Origin: Marisa cornuarietis
Lineage: Eukaryota > Mollusca > Gastropoda > Architaenioglossa > Ampullariidae
Reading direction: 5' to 3'
Assembly: GCA_004794655.1 (NCBI GenBank)
Contig: SMMW01000083.1
Coordinates: 1-64,000, forward strand
Length of the DNA: 64,000 nucleotides
Part shown: positions 46,862 to 58,756 of the stretch, in pieces
Numbering within the stretch: the first letter of the stretch is position 1
Layout: every line of letters starts with the position of its first letter
Made by a program: the position numbers and the translations under genes
The notes under the pieces: model-generated
Database searches by the model: none
What the model saw: only the letters and a program-made list of their open reading frames with translations
Told to the model about the DNA's origin: nothing

Positions 46862-49800
46862 TCATTTGATATCCATAAACTGGATGTCCATCACCAAAAG
46901 AATAGACTTGGGAAGGGGTCGAGGCGAAGGTGCCAACACGGTTAGCTGAGATCGTTCCATATCCATGTCTGTCCTGCACAGACAGTGGCAATGAAAATAA
47001 TTTTACATGGTACAGTTTTACAATAATGAAAACAATTGATATTAAGGAGGTGTAGGCGTAATTACTAAACAGATCCTCAGCCAGTCATGGTGACATTGAA
47101 TTTTTCTACTACTTTGTGGCATTCACAATTTTTCTTTTACATTGTAAACATAAGCAAATTTTAATTTTATAAATTGTAACAGGAATTAGAAAAGTTTTTA
47201 TTTTAATCTCATTTAAAGGAAAAAAGAAAAAAGGAATTCAATTTCTGTTGATAACCTTTTTTTGAAAAATAAAAGATATAAACAGAAATTAACTTTACTT
47301 AACAGAAATTAAAATTACTTAACGTAATGCACAGCAGCAGTTTTGAAGTAAAAAAAAAAATCTACCAATAAAAAGATAAAGTATAAAGTCTCAATAACAA
47401 ATGCTACTCACACTATAACAAAACCAAGGACATTGGTCTCTACAACATTCTGTTCTGGTGAGTTGGCAGCGCTGACACTCAGTACGTGATGAAGAAGAGT
47501 CATAGCTGTTTTGTACAGTTACAGAGCAAAACACAAACACACATACATAAACAGAAAATAAGCAAGAGGAAAACAGTAGCAGACTCTAACTTAATTTCCA
47601 TCAATTCAGTAGACATTTTATTACTTAAAAAAAATTAATTTACTGAACCTAAGACAAGGAAGTACGCAGACAGATGATTTATTTTATATCAATAGGCTTT
47701 CATGAATACAAAAAGGTGCTTCTCTTAACCTTTTGAAATGTTATCTCTTGTGACCATACAAGAAAATGTATGACCTGCTATAGACAATGTAAAATTTGGG
47801 GTTGTGTTGCCTTTGTTAGTTTGACTTAATTACATTGTTGTTGTCAGTCACTGACATTTATTATATCTGATTTGGATCTTCTCTATTCTTTTGTTGATAT
47901 TTGCTCTTATCTACTGTCATATGCTGAGCATGATTTCATAAGTGTGATGCTGCGCTTCAACAATGTTATTATTCACAGAGATATATGAGGTACTCACTTG
48001 GAAGGACTGGAATTAGCTTAGTTTTATTGTCTTGAGCCTTCATTCCCAATGGCAGACATGATTCAGGAAGCGAAGGTGCTTTTAACAAATTACAAGAAAA
48101 GGACAAAATTTTTTTTTTAAATCCATCAAATCAAATTATAAAGTTTCAGATGAAATTTTTTGTTCATCTGTTTACGCTGCAAAGATTTCTTGAACTTATC
48201 ACATTTTAATTGTTAAGTGTATAATTTAGTTTGCTACTTCTGCAAGGTATTACCAATAAATTTTTAGCTGCATGACTGAAACCAATTTGTACAAAAATAA
48301 TTAAAAATTTCATGAAAATAAATTAGTGCCATATTACACATAGATGTTTACAGAGAACACTATGAGCACTCAATACATTTTTTTTTTGAAGCTGCTTCTT
48401 TATGAAGCTGCAAACAGAATGGCTATGTGGCTGTCAAGACACTTTCTGGCTGCTTACCCCCAATCTTAAAGATTTTCACATCACTGAACTTGACATCAAA
48501 TGTGTGAGGAAACAAAGTGTTTCTGATTCCATAGAAATACTCTCTTATTCGAGAATCACGAGCTTCTGCTCGTGCATGCTGAGAACGCTCCACCACCTGT
48601 CAGTTTTAAAAAACAGAGACAAACTAACTGAAGAGGAACACAACTGCACAAATGTTTCAAAAGCAAAGCACTACTGGTGTACTGCAATTTTTTAAAAATA
48701 AAACCAGTATTTTTTCTGCAGGAGTGTGATGGCTGTTTGTATATGTTCATGCACATGTACACACATTCGTATGCTGATAAATGATAAATAATAAACCACA
48801 TTTTCACCCTCTCTGCTTGTTTATCAACACCAGTGTTGTTTTTGTGTGCACTCAAATGCAAATGTATTACAAAAATGAATAAAAAAAAGGGGTAGGATAT
48901 CAACTCACACCACCAGATTTAGGCAAAAGTACTATCTTCACAAAGTCCGGCATGTCACTTTTCAGCTGATTATACAACCGTTCCTGATCCAACACCAGAA
49001 TCACATCAACTGCAACACACACCAGAAATTTCCACATATTCCAAGTCATGTTGCAAACAAATCATAAACTTCTTTTCTTCATCAAAACCAATTGCAAAAG
49101 AACAAGTTAAAAATCTAAGACTGAGACATCACAACCATGACTTAGGCTAATAAACAAAACAACATATTTCTAACTTTTTCTCCTATCAGGAACACTGTTT
49201 CATACTTTACAGTTCACTTAAATATGTATAGTCAGCAAAAAATGTTCGCTGAGGTTTTCAAGAAAATGATTTGTAAAGCATTAAGAGGGGAAAGCAAACA
49301 TCAAGCATACTGGTGCTTTATAGCCTACTGCATCATGAGATCTGCCTTCATGCATATCTGAGCGATAAAAGTGTGTTGGAAGAAACTGAGAAAACTGGGA
49401 TTCAAGATACAGCAACAGTCTGTTTACCTTCAAATGCCCCAGCAGCATGTTTGATAGCATCATATCCTGTACCTCTCACCCAGCCACCAGTGTTGATGAT
49501 AACCCCACTGGTGTTGACTGTAATACAACCGTATAAGGATTATCATCCCTACCTACCAAAACGTGGTGAAACGAACCATGTAACAAGTTTCTAAGTAACA
49601 CACCAGTCCTAGACCAAAGACTCCTCTTAGCACTTTAAAAAAATCCCATACATATTATATATGCAATGTTTGGAGAGGACATCTGTGATTATGGTCACTT
49701 TTATCTGTGGCACTTTTTGTGATGCGTGAAACATTTACTCTATATGAAAGTGTTTAGAGTACAATTCAGTGTGGAATGATGCTGTGCTCCTGACTTTTTA

Positions 49801-52800
49801 TATGTATGTGTGTGTGTGTGAGAGAGAGAGTCTGCACATCTACATGTGCTGTACAGCTCATAGAGCTACTTGTTGTTTAGTGGAAAATTCACCTTATAAA
49901 TTATTTGTTGTTATTACATTCAATTTATTTTCTTTGATAACGAAAAATTTACAACACACAATGATATTTATTTGATGAAAATGCTTGTACTGTGAAATCT
50001 GCATATAAAAATCCACTACACTATTAAAGCTGAACAAAAGTTTGAAACAAGAAACCATCAACTGACCCCTGTGGCTCTGCTCACTGCGTACATTGATGAC
50101 CTCCGCTAGTCTTGAGGTCAGGATGTTGAAAAGAGTGATATTGTCAGCAGGACTTTTATGGCCAAAATGGAAGACAAGTGGGGCTGTTTGCATGAAGCCC
50201 TCTTCAACATCTGCAGCTCTCTCCATCACAAGAGCACCTGACAGATAACATCACATAATGCAGAATCAGATTACGTGGCTTCTTATCCACTGCATGCAAC
50301 AAGAATAAAATCTGCCTATTGTAAATGCATCAAACAGCTTTTTTGCTGACTCATTGACCCCCCCCCAACACTTTTAGTGGAATCTTTTAGCTACATATAT
50401 GTATCCACGCCTACCATAAGCAAGCAGATGACTTGGCATGTATGCTAACAAATGTATGTTTGTATGGTATGTTTGTACCCATATTCATTTATTATTACCC
50501 ATATTAAATGAAGTCCTTTATATGAGAGACAGAGAGAGGGAGAAAATGTGAGGGGAAGAGAGGGAGCACGCAGGGTTTCCACTTTAATCCCAGATGAACT
50601 TAAAGAAGGTTAAAGACAATACAAAGTTTACAACCCTATAAATCATATTCAGACAATTTATGTCAAAGCATGAACCCCTCTCTCCACTTTCACTCACCTA
50701 TTGTGCCAGGAATTCCTATTTGACCCTGCAAAGAAAAAAGAAAATAGGTACTAAGTCATTATTGTATGTTAGAAGTTATTTCCAGGAACAATGTGAGGAC
50801 ACTAAAGGGAAAAGCAAGTCAGATGGCAAATATCTATCATTTAAACCCAACTTACCATTTGACTTGTTTTTCCCCTTTGAAAAACCACACATATGCTGCA
50901 CTCATGAATATCTCCCTGTAGCAAGAGCTGTACTGCTTTGTTTCTTTATCCCATTTCTGAAAGTGTTTCCTTTGATCTTCAGTGGGACATGTATACATGT
51001 AGGTAGATAGGAAAATGTATATGCCTATGCATACATGCATACCTGTCCAACATCTAAATCAGCCAAAACAGGTGATCTCCCCATCCTGACAGCATAATTG
51101 ATGAGCAAACGGCACACTGTACTCTTGCCAACATCTGTTGGTCCGACCACTAACACCTGCAATAACAACAGCATGTTGTTACCACCAACCCTTTCCTTAG
51201 CTTTTACAATTAGAAATAGATAGGAAAAAGAAGTAAGCTGCTGCCTGACAACCAACCAGCATATGATTTTAAGATTTTAAAACAGGACATGAAAAATAAA
51301 TCAAGAAAATAACTGTACGACCAAACAGCTCCACATACAGTCATGATTATTATCAATAATCTCTCAAACTATAGAAGGCTACAAAGTACAGAAGCTTCCT
51401 TCTTTCTTTGCTTATAGCTCCAAGTGTTTTAGATATAAGTTTACTGAAAAATATATATGGTTTTACTGCCAGACAAGCATCCTCCCATATACAAGCTTAA
51501 CTCTTACTTAAAGATTGAACTATAAGGGCGGGAAATAATGGTTTGACCCAAGCGAAGTAGGTGGGCAGCATATGCAGTGACATCTATGCCAGCAGTCATT
51601 CTTCGCTAATTGCTAATTGTTTTTATCTAGCCTGACTCACCTTCCCCATTCTTTCCTCCCAGAATGAGAAAGTTCAACTTTAATTTAGAAAGCTGCTTCT
51701 GTGAAGCCTAATAAACCTAAATCAAGACAAATTAAGTACTTTCACTCATGCAAATGCATACAAATTAAATATGTTTCATATACTCTTTGCCGATCATTGG
51801 ACAACCAAAATTTCCCAAACACACAAGAATCTTATAAAAGCAAAACAAAACTCACAAGGTTTGCTAACTGTATAAACAAAGGAGTAAAGACTGAACTACA
51901 CAATATCTACCCGTGGCCCACGTGTTCCTTCCATGTCAGCTTTCTGCCTCATCTGCTCCATTGCTGCATGTGTGTTGAGGTACATGGTCATGGGAGTTTC
52001 TTTAGAGATATAAGCGACCTCTGTTTTTCCCCGTATGTTTAATTGTTAAGGGAAAAAAGTTATTACATCATGACTGATCATCCCATTATTATTTTCTCTT
52101 TAACTTGTTGTACATTAAATCAGCCAAGTTTCTGAGAATGTTCTAATACCTAAACACATAAACAATGTGTGCGGAGCACGAACTGAAAAAGTGTTATAAA
52201 ACAATAACAAGATCATGCAGCATTAAAAAACATACTTAACATTTTAAATTAAGGTAATCTAGCTGCCTCCTATATTGCTGTTCTCTAGCCATCCTCCCAT
52301 AAAGGCATTTATGCCTGGCAGTAAAGATTATCATCTCTGCATTGTCTGATCAACTATAAACTCTCCAATTTCTTTTATCAGTAAGACCCCAGAATTGCTT
52401 CCAGTACCTAGCTATCCCAGAGCTAGTCTTACTGGTATCTTGGATCAGAAGATGATCATCTTTTCAAGCTCTAAACCATGGGTATCATGCACGACCTATC
52501 TGATCAGACTATTGTGTGAAGAGTAGCAGTTCTAGGTTATCTAGTGCAAGCATTTTTGCTCTACTTTTCCTGTTTTAGTCAATGTCAGTGTGAAAGAGTG
52601 AAACGACATTCTGATTCCCTCATTCCCCACCCTTTCAATTTTAAAGTAGAAACAAACAACTCTAGCATGATGTCAAAGGATATCTTGATGACACAACCAT
52701 GGAAGGAGAACACAGCCACTTTAGATCCAGGAAGAAAATTGTAAGTTTTGTTTTTGGCAAGCTCTGAGCCAAATACCTCTCCCATTCCTTCTACCATCTG

Positions 52801-53440
52801 CAAAGAAAGTAACCTATGATCTTTAGAGAATTAGAAAGGAACAAAAAATAACAACACATATCTTCTGCGAGCTACAAAAGTTTGAATAAGTTTAAACTCA
52901 GAGCTCTTCTCTAGAGTCCTACCTCCAGCTGAACAGAAGATTTAGAGTCCACCTCAAAGCGAAGTTCAGAGTTTCTCTCCAGCTTATACTCTTCACCAGC
53001 TCGAGCCTGAAACAGAAATAAACCTATGATTTATTAACATTATCTAGACTGGATTACCAAATACTGAGCTGTATACTGCCTGATGACTGGTAATTGGTTT
53101 ATGCTGTCTGCTATAAATTTTATTGCTTAGTAAGGAGATGATACATATTTTCTTAATCAAATATTGCATGTCAGCAACACAAAAAATAAGACCTGAACAA
53201 GACATTTCAAACACATTTACAAAGTGTGTCTAAACTACTACATATTGGCAAGTTCTTATGGATGTCCTGAAATACTCGTTGAAACTGGGATAAACAATCA
53301 TAACCCTAATCTAAACCCAAACTCTAACCATAACCCAAGCCCTAATCCCTTTTTCGTTTTGAAAAATAAAGTCGCGAAGACGAACGACCTCTTAAAGTAA
53401 AGTTTACCAAATGTTTACTTCTCACCTGATCTTCGGCCAT
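46862..53440 (-). CDS. CLP1: CLP1, polyribonucleotide 5'-hydroxyl-kinase / cleavage factor IIm subunit
   Basis: Nuclear ATP-dependent RNA kinase family. In animals CLP1 is a subunit of cleavage factor IIm for mRNA 3' processing and of the tRNA splicing endonuclease complex. Exons in transcript order: 53440-53426, 53006-52923, 52797-52684, 52036-51911, 51156-51043, 50725-50698, 50237-50067, 49517-49428, 49009-48909, 48596-48458, 48078-47998, 47505-47412, 46973-46862. They total 1269 nt, 422 residues (human about 425). N-terminal beta-sandwich about 1-110 ([20 protein letters not shown]), Walker [10 protein letters not shown] at 118-126 with ADLDVGQ downstream, central kinase domain ([32 protein letters not shown]), and C-terminal domain ending [12 protein letters not shown]. 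All phases join. The third intron has AT-AC ends. The gene is complete and probably functional. Confidence 0.96.
51043..51156 (-). CDS. CLP1: CLP1 exon with P-loop (Walker A)
   Basis: Encodes [20 protein letters not shown] to LADLDVGQ. Lys124 and Ser125 are the expected ATP-binding residues of the P-loop kinase. Acceptor ttgcag, donor gtatgc, phase 0 at both ends. Confidence 0.95.
52037..52683 (-). other. CLP1: Probable U12-type AT-AC intron of CLP1
   Basis: The 5' splice site is AAG/ATATCCTTTG and the 3' end is TTCCCTTAACAATTAAAC/ATACGG. ATATCCTT is the U12 5' consensus, and TCCCTTAAC close to the AC end fits the U12 branch point. With these ends, exons 3 and 4 join in frame as [14 protein letters not shown], which aligns with CLP1 from other animals. 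No GT-AG choice gives that join. Confidence 0.85.
53296..53350. repeat. Degenerate interstitial telomere-like repeat
   Basis: A run of CCCTAA-like units (ACCCTAATCTAAACCC, then CTCTAACCATAACCCAAGCC and CTAATCCC) in the first intron of CLP1. Animal telomeres carry TTAGGG; this is a diverged short block. Confidence 0.55.
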
Positions 53441-53540
53441 CGTGTTTTGGGTGTAATGATGAGTTAATGCTACCGCTGTTGTGCCATACATATGTTGCCT
53501 GTTAGAAACATTTCATGCGCGCCGCCATGATACATCACAT
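53441..53540 (-). promoter_or_regulatory. Probable CLP1 5' UTR and core promoter
   Basis: CpG-containing sequence upstream of the ATG at 53440, with GCGCCGCCATGAT at about 53519-53531, a YY1-like site often found near TATA-less starts. No TATA box is seen. Confidence 0.35.
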
Positions 53541-56260
53541 GACTTTGGAAGTTAAATTAAATAACTCAATAGTTTTACTGTTAAATATAAGATAATTTGA
53601 CATATAAAAACGTTATATTTGTAATATTTATAAAGTTTAATAAATTTAAACGATGTTAAACCTGACGAGATTTCTCGAGACGTTTGTATGTAAATAGATC
53701 GTCAGGAACGAAATCACGCAAGGTTGCGGAGTAAGTACCGTCAGCTTTGCATGTTTCTTGCAATATTTAATGTATGTGGATTGCAAATTATCGAATGCAT
53801 CGAGTAGTATATATGCTTGTTCATTTAGTTGGAACGTGGTGCCGTTGTTGTCTTCGTAAGTATAAATTACCAAAAAAATATCGTCTCAACGGTTACGTAT
53901 CGGAACAACAGTGGTGAAGTGAATCTAAGAATAACGATTGATTTTGTTCGTCCAGAAACTAGCTGTGTCCGGAACTCTTATATCTCATTACAAGTCCATA
54001 TAAAAAAAATGAGGAGTATAATTTTGTAGAATTTTACTTCTTCTTCTTCGTGAACTCAAGTACTGCGTGTGAAGAGTATAATACGGACTAACTGCGTTGT
54101 CCACTTCTAGTCCTTGTTCAGTGGTTGTCACCAAAGAAACGTTGGGTGACAATACATCGTTTGTATAGGTGAGCTTAGTTTCAAGTTTTTGTATGAGACG
54201 TATTTTCATATCCCAGACACACAAATTTCCGTTGAATTTGATAAATTTCATTGATTACTGTTAGCATATTGAATAGTAGGCCTAGATAATTCAATTTCTT
54301 TAGTGCAGCGGAGTTGGCGTAATTTTCAAAACGGACGAAACGTCACGGGAATCCCTAGACATACGTATTTTTGTGAGTTTCAGAGCTATTTTTAGTTAAC
54401 TTTTAATATATCAATTAAAACTATAGCAAAATTCTAGTTTATATTCTCCTTTTTCGTGTAAAAATAATACCACTGGGCTAAGAGTGAAAGTGTGAGACAT
54501 GTAGGCCTACAAAATTTATATTTTTAAGGCTTAATGCACCTATTATTAAATTTTGTGTTTTGGGGCATAGTGCCATTTTCATTAATATTTGGACTAACAG
54601 GGTTATACTCCTTGATGGAAAATATAGGAGGATTTTTTTAATGTGGGCATAAAAGTAAATGCCATTATGTCATATAATCAGAAAGACAAGAGCGTAATAC
54701 AGTTTAGTTGCATTATTTAGAAGTTCAGAGACTGTAATTCTGTCTTAGTTTACAAGGTCTTTGTATGAAAACAGCGACTGCATGTTGGTGAACTGCATCT
54801 ATTTCCTTGAGACATTTTGTGTTGAGCTGTGATATGTGATAATAGATTTAGACATTCTAGGAAGACAAAGAGAAAATGTGGTATATCATCAGGAAATGTC
54901 TGACATATGCTAAGGTCTGTGCACAATGAAGTGTTCAAACATGATTTTTTTTTAAACATTTAATCATAGCCATGGATGGTCTTTGGAATCAGTCCATGGT
55001 TATTCAGAAAAAAATTCATGCTACACTGATTTATCATTTGATAAGGATCGTAGGATTTTTTTTTTTAGAAAGTGGACCAAATCAAGAATTGGCTGCTTCT
55101 GTTCTTTGGCCATAGTTCATTTGTTGCTGTTAGTTTAACGCTCAATGTGTTTGTAGTAAATCATTACCCACCAGTGATCGTGTCATTGAATAGAAAGTCA
55201 TTTTCTGAGAAATGGGTACAGCAGTACATCTAGAACAAAGTACGCGTATATGCTTGTTATCTTTGTGCTGACAAGGAGAAAGGCAGAGACAGTAATAATT
55301 TTTTCTCCATAGAACACATTAAATATGCCACTTGTAACCCATAGAATATTAGGTGGTTTAGACTAGAGACTAGTTCAAAGGTTGGTTTAAAGTATGCTTA
55401 CAACTTGTCAACAATGTGCTAGAAGTGTAATGCATTGAAAACATTGAAAATACAATATAGATTGAACACTGTGCATAATATCATTTGTATGGTGGCAACT
55501 GAAACTCATTTTCTGAAGTAGAAGGGTGTTAAAGTCAGGGTTGAGGGAAAATTTGGTTTTTAAACTTTCTTTGGGGGTGGGGGTGCGTTGCATTTACTTA
55601 GGTTTGTGAAGGCATTGTATCCTACTTGTAAGCAGTTTTGATGTTCTTCTACTCAACTAGAACAGTAGGTGATAAGTGGTAGTGCTTTCTTGCCCAGAAG
55701 CAGAGGAACCTTCTTTGATACTACTACCTATTCATACTGTACCAAAAACCCAAGTAGAAAAGGCATTCATCATAAAAGGGCTGGTAATTTGTTCTGGCAG
55801 CAGTGTGTTTTGGAAACTCTAACTCTGAAAGGGGGAAGAGATTTTATTTTTTAGGTAGAAAAGAAATTTGTATAGATGTTTAGATAGGTCACAAAAAATC
55901 TCCTTGCTTATAGAAATTCTTCACGTATGGTTCCTATAAATGTGCATCACGTAGTGCAGCAAGAACTGATTAGATGGGTTTTTTTTAGCTTATGTTTTTT
56001 TTTTTTTGCTATGATGCAGCACTTATCTCATCTTGTTACTAGTTCTTGTTCTGTTTTGTTTTGTTTTGTAACTGAGCATAGTTTATAATTTCCCATGGGG
56101 GTTAATAAAATTATTCATTTCATTTATAATTAAAAAAGTGAAAGTTAGTTGGAAAGGCAGAGATGTAATTGCACTGAGAAAGTTTCCACTTAATATTTTT
56201 GTCTATGGGAAACATTTGCTAACATTTTAAAACTAGTAATGCAGCTGTTGCGTAGATTCG
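53541..56260. other. Region upstream of CLP1, no assigned gene
   Basis: AT-rich. Overlapping 60-90 codon frames exist on both strands at 53646-54251. Some look coding-like (minus, 53988-54251, beginning MKFIKFNGNLCVWDMK), but none matches a family I know and splice signals do not link them. Nothing is recognised from 54300 to 56000. Confidence 0.5.
56045..56120 (+). mobile_element. LINE-like 3' tail, second copy
   Basis: 'cttgttctgt', 'gtttataatttcccatgggg' and TTAATAAAATTATTCATT pair with 39140-39216. Confidence 0.45.
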
Positions 56261-56268
56261 AAAGAAAG

Positions 56269-56384
56269 AAACTATGAAGTTCAAGAGCCAGACTTTCTAA
56301 TGCAGAATTAGGAATTGGGTTTTTGAAAACTATGAAGTTCAAGAGTAAGACTTTCTAATGCAGAATCAGGAATTGGGTTTTTGA
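56269..56384. repeat. Tandem duplication, unit about 58 bp
   Basis: Two near-identical copies of 'aactatgaagttcaagag' plus 'agactttctaatgcagaat' plus 'aggaattgggtttttga' lie head to tail. Confidence 0.8.
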
Positions 56385-56791
56385 GAACACCTATTTTAAA
56401 ATGATGCACACAGAGTATTACAAAAATGTTTGTAAAAGTCAAAGTGGCACATTCCAAGATGATTTTAATTAAGACGAAGATAATATGTGGTTTTCGACTG
56501 AACCCAGAAGTTTTAAAGACTTTTAGAGCATGATCAGTGGTAGTGTTGGAAGTAAAAGTCCTACAAACACCAGCCTGATTTATAGATTTGTTCTGACAAA
56601 TTTTCCAGTCTAAATACATGATTCATCTAGTCTCATGGGGGAAGACATCCGTTTTAAAAATTCTGGTTTACCTTTGCAACAATTTTCTGTTTATATGATT
56701 AAAGTATGTAGAAAAATGTCCTTTCTGAAGGTATGTTACTGAATGGTGAACTGCCATTCTAGCGGTTAGGAAATGCATTGCCGTTGTTTAC

Positions 56792-56982
56792 CTGTGTACT
56801 GATATTGACACTCTGGTATTAAATGTTCCTTCAATTTCTTTTGGAAAAATACTTAGCTTCCCCGTACCCGCCCCACACACGCCAAACAGGAGGCGTATTT
56901 TGTCGCCCTTGACAGGGATCTTACAATACCCTCGCTGTACTCTTCTCTGGGTGATAGCCAAGACCTTGATCGGTTTTGTCAT
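56792..56982 (-). CDS. Candidate first coding exon of an unknown gene
   Basis: ATG at 56982 opens 63 codons plus two bases: MTKPIKVLAITQRRVQRGYC, then a basic and glycine-containing stretch (GVCGAGTGK), then SIFPKEIEGTFNTRVSISVH. It ends at a good donor (cacag/gtaaac). Upstream lies a GC-richer, CpG-containing stretch with GGCCGCCATATTG (about 57398-57410). The codon use looks real, but I do not recognise the protein and could not find a second exon with confidence. It may also be a chance frame. Confidence 0.35.
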
Positions 56983-56999
56983 CTACACAACTTTGTGGG

Positions 57000-58580
57000 C
57001 GTAATTCCAAGATATGATTGGCGCCAGAGACGAGGAAGCTTTTACACCACATTAAAAGTTTAGACTGCGTGTAGTATCGAAATTAGATTGTGGTATTGAA
57101 CTGCGATGAAGAAAACTCCTTTAGGGTGTGGTGTTTTGACAGAGGACAGATCGTGTTGGCGGATGCGTTCATAACGAAATGGACTCAAATTATTTTTCCT
57201 TTCCACAGTTTCTAATGTTTATGTGGATTTCTGTCACTAGCTACTTCGGTCCGCCTCATATGGAAGGCATCGACGTTGTTGAAAATAATGACATCTTCAT
57301 GTGTCGATGGGCAAACGTATAAAGTCCAAGCCTATCTTGGTGGTCACCTGCATCTACTTTGCTCATTTATTCTTTTCTTTTTTCCAGACGATCGGAGTGT
57401 CGGCCGCCATATTGTGTCGTGGGTTATTTCCAAGTCACGGTATATAAAGAATTGCGCGTAAAATCTTTTATATGTCCATGATGCAGACGGCTTGCTGTTT
57501 TGTGGTCATTGAGCATACAGTTTCAAACTGACACCAGCCAGTAAGAATTAGTTAACTTTACAAGAAATCATACAGGGAGAGTCGGCCTCTATGTGCTAAG
57601 TAGGAAGCAAGTATGTGCAAATGTGGACCATCTGATCAGTCCACACTCACTGTCGGACAATACAGAGCGAGTTTGACGGACTGCCAAGTCATGAGCTTGT
57701 TTTCCTACACTCACTTTTGAGAACATTTCTAGCCATCGTCTATCGCCTGCTTTGATGTAGATAGCATTTTCTCGTACTTTTGGTATCTTTTGTCGGTGCA
57801 TCGACTGTTACATGGCAAAGGGAGTTGGGTATACATGGTAATAATGACTAGGTCGGCTTTGCGGATTTGTCCGTAAATTTGTAGTTTTGACGTCTGGGCT
57901 TGTAGTGTGTATGCTGCTAATGTAGCGAACTTGCAGCAGTGAAATGTTGACAGTTTGTGATGAACAATACACAGTACAGTATGCTGGCTGTGACAAATGA
58001 CAGATCAGGCAGATCCTTCTCTTGCGTAGAAAATGCGGGCGACTGTCTTGGAGGAACATGGCCTGCTCAGGTCGGGTCTTGTTTCTGCTGCGTAAATAGT
58101 AGTGCCACGATATTTTAGGAAATGCTGGATGCAGACACATCGGGCGGCAATAAAAGGAAACCGTCTTAACTGACCAGCAGGCATGCTTTTTTTTTTTTAG
58201 GTAGTCACGGGAAACGGCGTGTTAACTGCTGTCGGCAAACGAACATGCAGGCTCACGTGGCGTGCCAGGCACGTGCAGCTCACACGTAGAATACGCAGAA
58301 AACTGACGGCGGAAATGCTAAAACGAAGTAAGGCATGTGCCGGTAACGGGTTATCGCATAGGCAGAGATATATGTTGCTGTATCTGTGTATTTGTATACA
58401 TGTTTCTCAACACGTTTGCACTGTAGAATTTTTGTAAGATAGCAGTGGTAGATACACAGGAGACTGGTTCCGCCCCGTGATCCCGAGAGTCTGTGGACAG
58501 CGTTCACCGCACTGCCGCGTCAGATGACTTGGTGTCTTTGATTACACACCGTGCACCGCACAGTCATGCCTCGTGATTCC
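57000..58580. other. Non-coding sequence, mixed base composition
   Basis: CpG-containing stretches around 57000-57450 could be a promoter region. A poly-T run lies at about 58189-58198. No coding exon can be supported. Confidence 0.4.
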
Positions 58581-58592
58581 GAGCGTTCTGAG

Positions 58593-58756
58593 ACCGCCGC
58601 AGTGCTGTGTCACGTAGTTCAGCTCACGTGAGCTCAGGCGTCTTGTAGACACCGCCGCAGTGCTGTGTCACGTAGTTCAGCTCACGTGAGCTCAGGCGTC
58701 TTGTAGACACCGCCGCAGTGCTGTGTCACGTAGTTCAGCTCACGTGAGCTCAGGCG
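58593..58756. repeat. 58-bp tandem repeat, about 2.8 copies, with E-box palindromes
   Basis: Units start at 58593, 58651 and 58709 and are identical over the compared length. Each contains AGCTCACGTGAGCT, a 14-bp palindrome with the E-box CACGTG, and GTGCTGTGTCACGTAG. Confidence 0.9.
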
